Source: Spartobacteria bacterium (GTDB lineage: Bacteria > Verrucomicrobiota > Verrucomicrobiia > Chthoniobacterales > Chthoniobacteraceae). From it: 57,482 bases of DNA. The DNA lies in contig JAJPII010000045.1 of the NCBI GenBank assembly GCA_021324825.1, positions 1-57,482 on the forward strand, read 5' to 3'. Position 1 is the stretch's first letter; each line of letters begins with the position of its first letter. Below, piece by piece: positions 53,342 to 57,482 of the stretch. The translations under genes were made by a program, and so were the position numbers. The notes beneath the pieces were generated by a model. The model saw nothing but the letters and a program-made list of their open reading frames with translations, had not been told where the DNA came from and did no database searches.

Positions 53342-56297
53342 GTTCGATAGCCCCGTAATAACTCTCCAGCGCGTCGCGAAACTCAACCGGAAACGAACGG
53401 ACTTCCTTGCCGCCGGTCGTCGAAACCGCGCGCGGCGCTTCCGGCGCCCCGGTTCGGCTTCCTGACACCCGCTCATTGGCGCGGTCGGTCATCCCGCCCG
53501 CCATGCTGCCCGCCCCGCCGTTGCCTGTCATCCTCATCAACTCCCGCAACATCGCCAGGCCGGCGGAACTTCCGCCCCCGTTGCCGTTTCCGTTGATAAG
53601 GTAGTCCAGAATATTGATGGCGTCCGTCTGCGAAGCGACGGTCGCGTCCCCGGTTATCGACTTTTCCAAAAGCGCGCCCGCGTCCGCCATCGCGCGCCGC
53701 GCGGGCTCCAGCTGGCGAGGCCGCACGGGAAAATCGGCCCGCCCCTGAAGCCGGCGGACGGCCTCGTGTATCTCCTGCTGGGTCGTCGCGAGAGCGCGCG
53801 GGCTCAGGCCGCCGTCCCCGGACTTGTCGATCGCCACGGTCTGGTCGCGCAGACTCGCTTCCTGCTCGCGGATGCGAATCAACGCGAGGAGCGCCTTCAA
53901 TTCCAACTCGGACATCGGTTGCGAATCGGAAGGCGCGCCGCTCTTCGCGCCGCTGGAGTTCTCCAGGCGCTCCGCCCATTTATCAAAGCGCCCAGCCCAT
54001 TCCAGCGCGCCCTCGATAGACGCGACCGACGTATTCGCCCCCGCCAGTTGGGCCAGACGCCCGAGGTTCTCATCGATCCCGGCGGCGCCCATGTCGTTGG
54101 CCACCTCGCCGTACGCGGTCACCCGCGTCCGGTCGAAAAACCGCGCGATCTCGTCCTCTATTGCCGACGAATCGCCGCGCGCCGTCTCTTCGCCCGCGGC
54201 CATCTGCTCGACCATCCGCCGTTGCTCCCCGGGCATTTCACCGGGCCGCATGCCCACCGTCTCGGGGAGCATCTGCCGGAACGTCGCGGCGATCCGCTTT
54301 TCCGCCGACGCGATCTTCCGCAGGCGCAATGCGATGACGGCGCCCGACATTTTGTCAGCCGCCTTCGCGCCCTTCTCCTGCAACCCGCGCAAGGCTTCCA
54401 GTATTTTCTCCTCCTGCGCGAGCGCCTTCGGCAGTTGCGCGGAGGCCAGGCTGCCGGCGGCTTCCGGCATTTCGTTTTGCGCCAGCCCGTTCATCGTCCC
54501 GGCCTGTTTGGCGTAATCCTGCAGCAGATTTTCGGGAAGGTCGCCGTTGCGCAACCCCTCGCGAACCGTGGCGGCCATTTCCTTTGCGATGTCTTTCAAC
54601 TCGTCCGCGTTCTCCTTTTGTTCCGTTGATTGATCGCTCAGTTTCCGCGCCGAATCCGGCTCCGGCTTGTCGCGCACCTGTTTGCCGGCGTCCATCAAAG
54701 CCTCCTGCTTGCGGGTCAGTTCTTCCAGTTCCCCCGCCAGCTTGTCGAATTGTTCTTTGACGAGGCGGGCGTGCGCTTCCTTGCTCAAAACATAGATGCG
54801 ATATGACGCCGACTCCGACGGCGCGCGGCCGGGAAAATAGTCGGACGCCAGCGCGCGCAACGTCACGGTCGAGTCCTCGGGTATGCGCAGCAGGAGCGGG
54901 CTGAAATCGAAACCGCCCTTCAACGCCCGGACTTGCGCGCCGCCTTTCTGGACAACGCGCGTCTCCTCGGGAACGGGCGCTTTAACCCCCGCGCGCGTCG
55001 CGACCTCCCATTGCAATCCCATGTCCCGCAATCCATAGTCATCCTTCGCGGCAATCGGGATGTGAACCACCTCGTCCTGAAGGACGGCGACGGCTTCCGC
55101 GAGCCCCGGGCATTCGACCTCCGGCGCAACGTCCTCCTTTGTTTGCAGCTTGAAAATCGCCGGCGCCGGAGCATCCAGCCCCAGGACGTCTTTCCAGTGC
55201 AGGGAACAGAGCGCGAACCCATCCAGGACGAGCGGCGCGCTGCGAAACCGGCTTCCTTCAATCTCCAGCGGCGCATTCAGGCCGCCGTTCGCGATCCGCA
55301 CTTCGGCGCTTTGGAGAGCGCGCGTGGCCGTTCCTTCCAGCGAAACGCGGCTCCCCCGCAAAACCGTGAACGAATCGCCCTCTATCTTTTCCTCGACGGG
55401 CGGATAACCGAGGTAAGCCGGCAACTCCGTCCGCGCGGTCAATCGCGCAAGCTCGGGGCGATAGACCGATTCCATGAAAATCCGCTTCGAAACGTCGCCC
55501 GCGCGTAATGTGAGAAACCCGCTCTGCGTCTGTCCGGGGACCGAGAAGACGATCCTGCCCGCGACGATGGGCGATTCGATGGCGGGCTGGTTTTCAAACC
55601 GGCACCAGGCCCACGACGGACGCCACAACCAGTTGTCATCGACGGAGCACGCTATCTCGAACGGTTCGCCGCGCGCCACCACCCGGTGTGCGGGTAAATC
55701 GCCCAGCCGCACGAAGGTGTAGCGCTCCACCCGCGCGCCGGGCCATAGCCAGCGCTTCAACGCGTTAAGGCTCGCCTGCGGCGCGACGAGACACGGCACG
55801 GCCGCCGCCGCCAGCAGCAGCGCAAGCAGCTTCCCGTAACGATGCGACTTCTTCGCCGACGCCGCCTCGCGGAAGTCGATCCGCGCCGCCTCCGCCGCCA
55901 CCTGCCCGATGGCCGCCTCGCACAATTCCGGCGACACATTTTGTGGCCGGCGCGCGGCGTCCGCCAGTTCCACGATGCCGAGCAGCCTGTCCCCGAGCCT
56001 GCGATAACGCTTCTGCACAAGGGCGGCCAGCGATTCGAATCCGCGTCTTCCCCACACCCAGCGGCGCGCATAGCCGAAGAAAAAACAGACGAGGAAGCCG
56101 AATCCCAGCAGGGTGAAGAACGCGCGGAGCCAGCCCGGCGTATCCCAAAGCCTGTCCGAAACGAACTGCATCCCGCAGGAAAGCAGCAGCGCTCCCGCCG
56201 CCCCGCAGATCGCCACGGCGGCGTCGATGCGCCAGAGCCGCCGTTCCAGGGCTTCGAATTGTCGTCGCAATTCCAGCGGAAGAGAGAGGTCGTTCAT
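53331..56297 (-). CDS. Large DUF4175-like membrane protein with coiled coils
   Basis: A 988-aa protein. Two N-terminal helices (about 27-46 and 57-76) and a third near 155-175 anchor it; a beta-rich region (~200-480, Ig-like pieces such as TFVRLGDLPAHRVVARGEPF) and a long coiled coil (about 510-760, rich in Lys, Glu and Ala, with KLAGELEELTRKQEALMDAG) follow. This architecture is the DUF4175 type common in planctomycetes and verrucomicrobia, often next to MoxR/VWA and squalene-repeat genes. Function is unknown; an envelope-stress or surface-maintenance role is usually guessed. It is divergent from trpS. Confidence 0.78.
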   Translation of the reverse strand: MNDLSLPLELRRQFEALERRLWRIDAAVAICGAAGALLLSCGMQFVSDRLWDTPGWLRAFFTLLGFGFLVCFFFGYARRWVWGRRGFESLAALVQKRYRRLGDRLLGIVELADAARRPQNVSPELCEAAIGQVAAEAARIDFREAASAKKSHRYGKLLALLLAAAAVPCLVAPQASLNALKRWLWPGARVERYTFVRLGDLPAHRVVARGEPFEIACSVDDNWLWRPSWAWCRFENQPAIESPIVAGRIVFSVPGQTQSGFLTLRAGDVSKRIFMESVYRPELARLTARTELPAYLGYPPVEEKIEGDSFTVLRGSRVSLEGTATRALQSAEVRIANGGLNAPLEIEGSRFRSAPLVLDGFALCSLHWKDVLGLDAPAPAIFKLQTKEDVAPEVECPGLAEAVAVLQDEVVHIPIAAKDDYGLRDMGLQWEVATRAGVKAPVPEETRVVQKGGAQVRALKGGFDFSPLLLRIPEDSTVTLRALASDYFPGRAPSESASYRIYVLSKEAHARLVKEQFDKLAGELEELTRKQEALMDAGKQVRDKPEPDSARKLSDQSTEQKENADELKDIAKEMAATVREGLRNGDLPENLLQDYAKQAGTMNGLAQNEMPEAAGSLASAQLPKALAQEEKILEALRGLQEKGAKAADKMSGAVIALRLRKIASAEKRIAATFRQMLPETVGMRPGEMPGEQRRMVEQMAAGEETARGDSSAIEDEIARFFDRTRVTAYGEVANDMGAAGIDENLGRLAQLAGANTSVASIEGALEWAGRFDKWAERLENSSGAKSGAPSDSQPMSELELKALLALIRIREQEASLRDQTVAIDKSGDGGLSPRALATTQQEIHEAVRRLQGRADFPVRPRQLEPARRAMADAGALLEKSITGDATVASQTDAINILDYLINGNGNGGGSSAGLAMLRELMRMTGNGGAGSMAGGMTDRANERVSGSRTGAPEAPRAVSTTGGKEVRSFPVEFRDALESYYGAIEHGE

Positions 56298-56348
56298 CGG
56301 GCTTGATGACTGGTTCCGCCTACTCTATCCTCCGCCCCGCAAAGCGAA

Positions 56349-57311
56349 ATGGAAAAGTCTCGCATCCTCTCAGGGATAAAACCCACCGGCAGGCTCCACA
56401 TCGGCAATTACTTCGCCATGATGCGCCCCGCGATCCAATGGCAGGAAAAGGGCGAGGCGCTCTATTTCATCGCCGATTACCACGCGCTGACCACCCTGCG
56501 CGACCCGGCGAAACTGAGGGAATATTCCGGCCTCGTCGCCCGCGACTTCCTTGCGTGCGGCCTGGATCCCTCCAAGGCCGTCCTCTTCCGGCAATCGGAC
56601 GTGCCCTCCGTCACCGAACTGGCGTGGCTGCTGAGCACCGTGACCCCCATGGGCCTGCTGGAACGCTGCCACGCCTATAAGGATTACCTCGCGCGCGGCA
56701 TCCCGCCCTCGCACGGCCTCTTCGCGTACCCCGTGTTGATGGCCGCGGACATCCTCATCTACGACAGCGACATCGTCCCCGTCGGCAGGGATCAGAAACA
56801 ACATATTGAAGTCACGCGCGACATCGCCGTGAAGATGAACGAAACCTTCGGCGAAATCTTCAAACTCCCCGAGCCGAGCATCCTCCCGGACGTCGCCGCC
56901 ATCCCCGGCCTCGACGGACAGAAGATGAGCAAGAGCTACGACAACACCGTGGAACTCTTCCTCGAGGAAAAGGCGCTCAAGAAAAAAATCATGGGCATCG
57001 TCACCGATTCCACGCCCGTCGAATCTCCCAAGGATCCCGCGCATTCCTCCATCCTCGCCCTGTATCGTCTCTTCGCCTCCGCCCCGGAAGTCTCCCAAAT
57101 GGAAAACGAATTCGCATCCGGCGGCGTCGGCTACGGCGACTTCAAGAAACGGCTCTTCGCCGCGATATGGGAATACTTAGCCCCGATGCGCGCCCGCCGC
57201 GCCGGGATGGACCCCGGCCACGTCGAAGAAGTTCTGCAAGCCGGAGCGCGCCGCGCCAACCAACTGGCGGCCCAAACCATGGCGAGAGTCCGCCGCGCGG
57301 TCGGCCTATAG
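56349..57311 (+). CDS. trpS: Tryptophanyl-tRNA synthetase
   Basis: Charges tRNA-Trp. The 320-aa protein has the class I motifs GRLHIGNYFAMM (HIGH type, near residue 13-24) and KMSKSYDN (KMSKS), the FRQSDVPSVTELAWLL segment and the GRDQKQHIEVTRDIA segment. Length is normal. An ATG at 56349 with no strong ribosome site, 51 bases from the divergent DUF4175-like gene. A structured hairpin follows the stop. Confidence 0.96.
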   Translation: MEKSRILSGIKPTGRLHIGNYFAMMRPAIQWQEKGEALYFIADYHALTTLRDPAKLREYSGLVARDFLACGLDPSKAVLFRQSDVPSVTELAWLLSTVTPMGLLERCHAYKDYLARGIPPSHGLFAYPVLMAADILIYDSDIVPVGRDQKQHIEVTRDIAVKMNETFGEIFKLPEPSILPDVAAIPGLDGQKMSKSYDNTVELFLEEKALKKKIMGIVTDSTPVESPKDPAHSSILALYRLFASAPEVSQMENEFASGGVGYGDFKKRLFAAIWEYLAPMRARRAGMDPGHVEEVLQAGARRANQLAAQTMARVRRAVGL

Positions 57312-57324
57312 AACTGACTATAGG
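57305..57324 (+). terminator. Hairpin over the trpS stop codon
   Basis: CCTATAG (57305-57311, containing the stop TAG) and CTATAGG (57318-57324) form a perfect 7-bp stem around a 6-base loop. There is no T-run afterwards, so it may not be an intrinsic terminator. Confidence 0.35.
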
Positions 57325-57338
57325 CTGACTGGAGCATA

Positions 57339-57479
57339 TCCTGCACTTTTCGCCCGCGCTTGGGGCTGCCTAGCAAGTCCCGGAACGGCCGGGCGCTTTG
57401 GCGTTGCCTCCCGCCCCAGGCGGCTGGCACAGCCGCCTCTACAACCCAAGCCAGCCCCAAGCGCGGGCAAAGTGCAGGA
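57339..57479. mobile_element. Inverted-repeat element after trpS (MITE-like), containing repeat copy 2
   Basis: Arms of about 28-30 bases, TCCTGCACTTTTCGCCCG... (57339-57368) and its near-complement (57452-57479, 2 bases shorter), enclose about 83 bases. Inside lies the 9-bp-stem palindrome AGGCGGCTG/CAGCCGCCT (57418-57438), which with its flank (57403-57444) matches, in reverse orientation, the repeat at 37646-37688. The whole could fold into one long hairpin. No transposase is coded, so it is at most a non-autonomous element; the right edge is close to the window end. Confidence 0.6.
57403..57444 (-). repeat. Dispersed palindromic repeat, copy 2
   Basis: Inverted copy of the 37646-37688 repeat: the 29-base core is identical and the GTTGCCTC flank matches with one base difference and one missing base. 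It sits in the loop of the larger inverted-repeat element after trpS. Confidence 0.75.
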
Positions 57480-57482
57480 CGC

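Overview
The window is GC-rich, gene-dense DNA from a Gram-negative aerobic bacterium of the PVC superphylum, most likely a Verrucomicrobiota member. The lineage call is an inference from gene content: an Alternative Complex III operon next to an aa3-type oxidase, an exosortase with a PEP-CTERM-like substrate, a DUF4175-type giant membrane protein beside a terpenoid-cyclase-repeat protein, and a cassette of prepilin-like proteins. No rRNA, tRNA or CRISPR array was seen. Many neighbours overlap by 4 bases (ATGA/GTGA), so translational coupling is common.

Layout. 1-9006: ribosomal protein S1, a glutaredoxin-like protein, an aldose-epimerase-like protein (opposite strand), then a plus-strand chain ubiX - nnr - sppA - CPBP protease - thiL - tsaE - tsaB. 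9059-12266: an SPFH protein ending in an excisionase-like helix-turn-helix, a membrane-anchored double zinc-ribbon protein, and trpD. 12267-15510: an AT-rich spacer, a 76-aa exosortase substrate, an exosortase fused to an EpsI-like domain, and a convergent ABC ATPase with an unknown membrane-anchored partner. 15514-17753: folE2, divergent from thyA-folA.

17811-36803 is one continuous minus-strand respiratory array. In transcription order it holds actA-B-C-D-E-F (Alternative Complex III), a Pro/Ala/Lys-repeat membrane protein, a cbb3-oxidase-like subunit I that has lost most metal ligands, a CcoO-like monoheme cytochrome, a second monoheme cytochrome, a cupredoxin, aa3 oxidase subunits I, III and IV, two small membrane proteins, subunit II, heme A synthase, heme O synthase, SCO and a DUF420 protein. 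The simplest reading is that quinol electrons pass through Alternative Complex III to the aa3 oxidase, with the degenerate cbb3-like module as a bridging or scaffolding part. The aa3 subunit I also lacks the usual K-pathway lysine.

36804-40262: a spacer with two doubtful small ORFs and a palindromic repeat, a DUF4412-like secreted protein, a class V aminotransferase, and a VapBC-type toxin-antitoxin pair with a clear palindromic operator. 40361-46104: ileS - lspA - small ORF - nadA, a convergent L,D-transpeptidase with a G-rich repeat tail, and upp. 46146-49835: a prepilin-like cassette. 49845-50816: a RES/Xre toxin-antitoxin pair. 50866-56297: three envelope proteins on the minus strand. 56349-57311: trpS, followed by a structured inverted-repeat element whose core matches the palindrome at 37646-37688.

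The best candidates for something undescribed are the degenerate cbb3-like module inside the ACIII/aa3 array, the exosortase paired with a substrate whose mature form would be only about 14 residues, and the SPFH-HTH/zinc-ribbon pair. All functional calls are from reading the translated sequence and recalled family knowledge; no database search was run.
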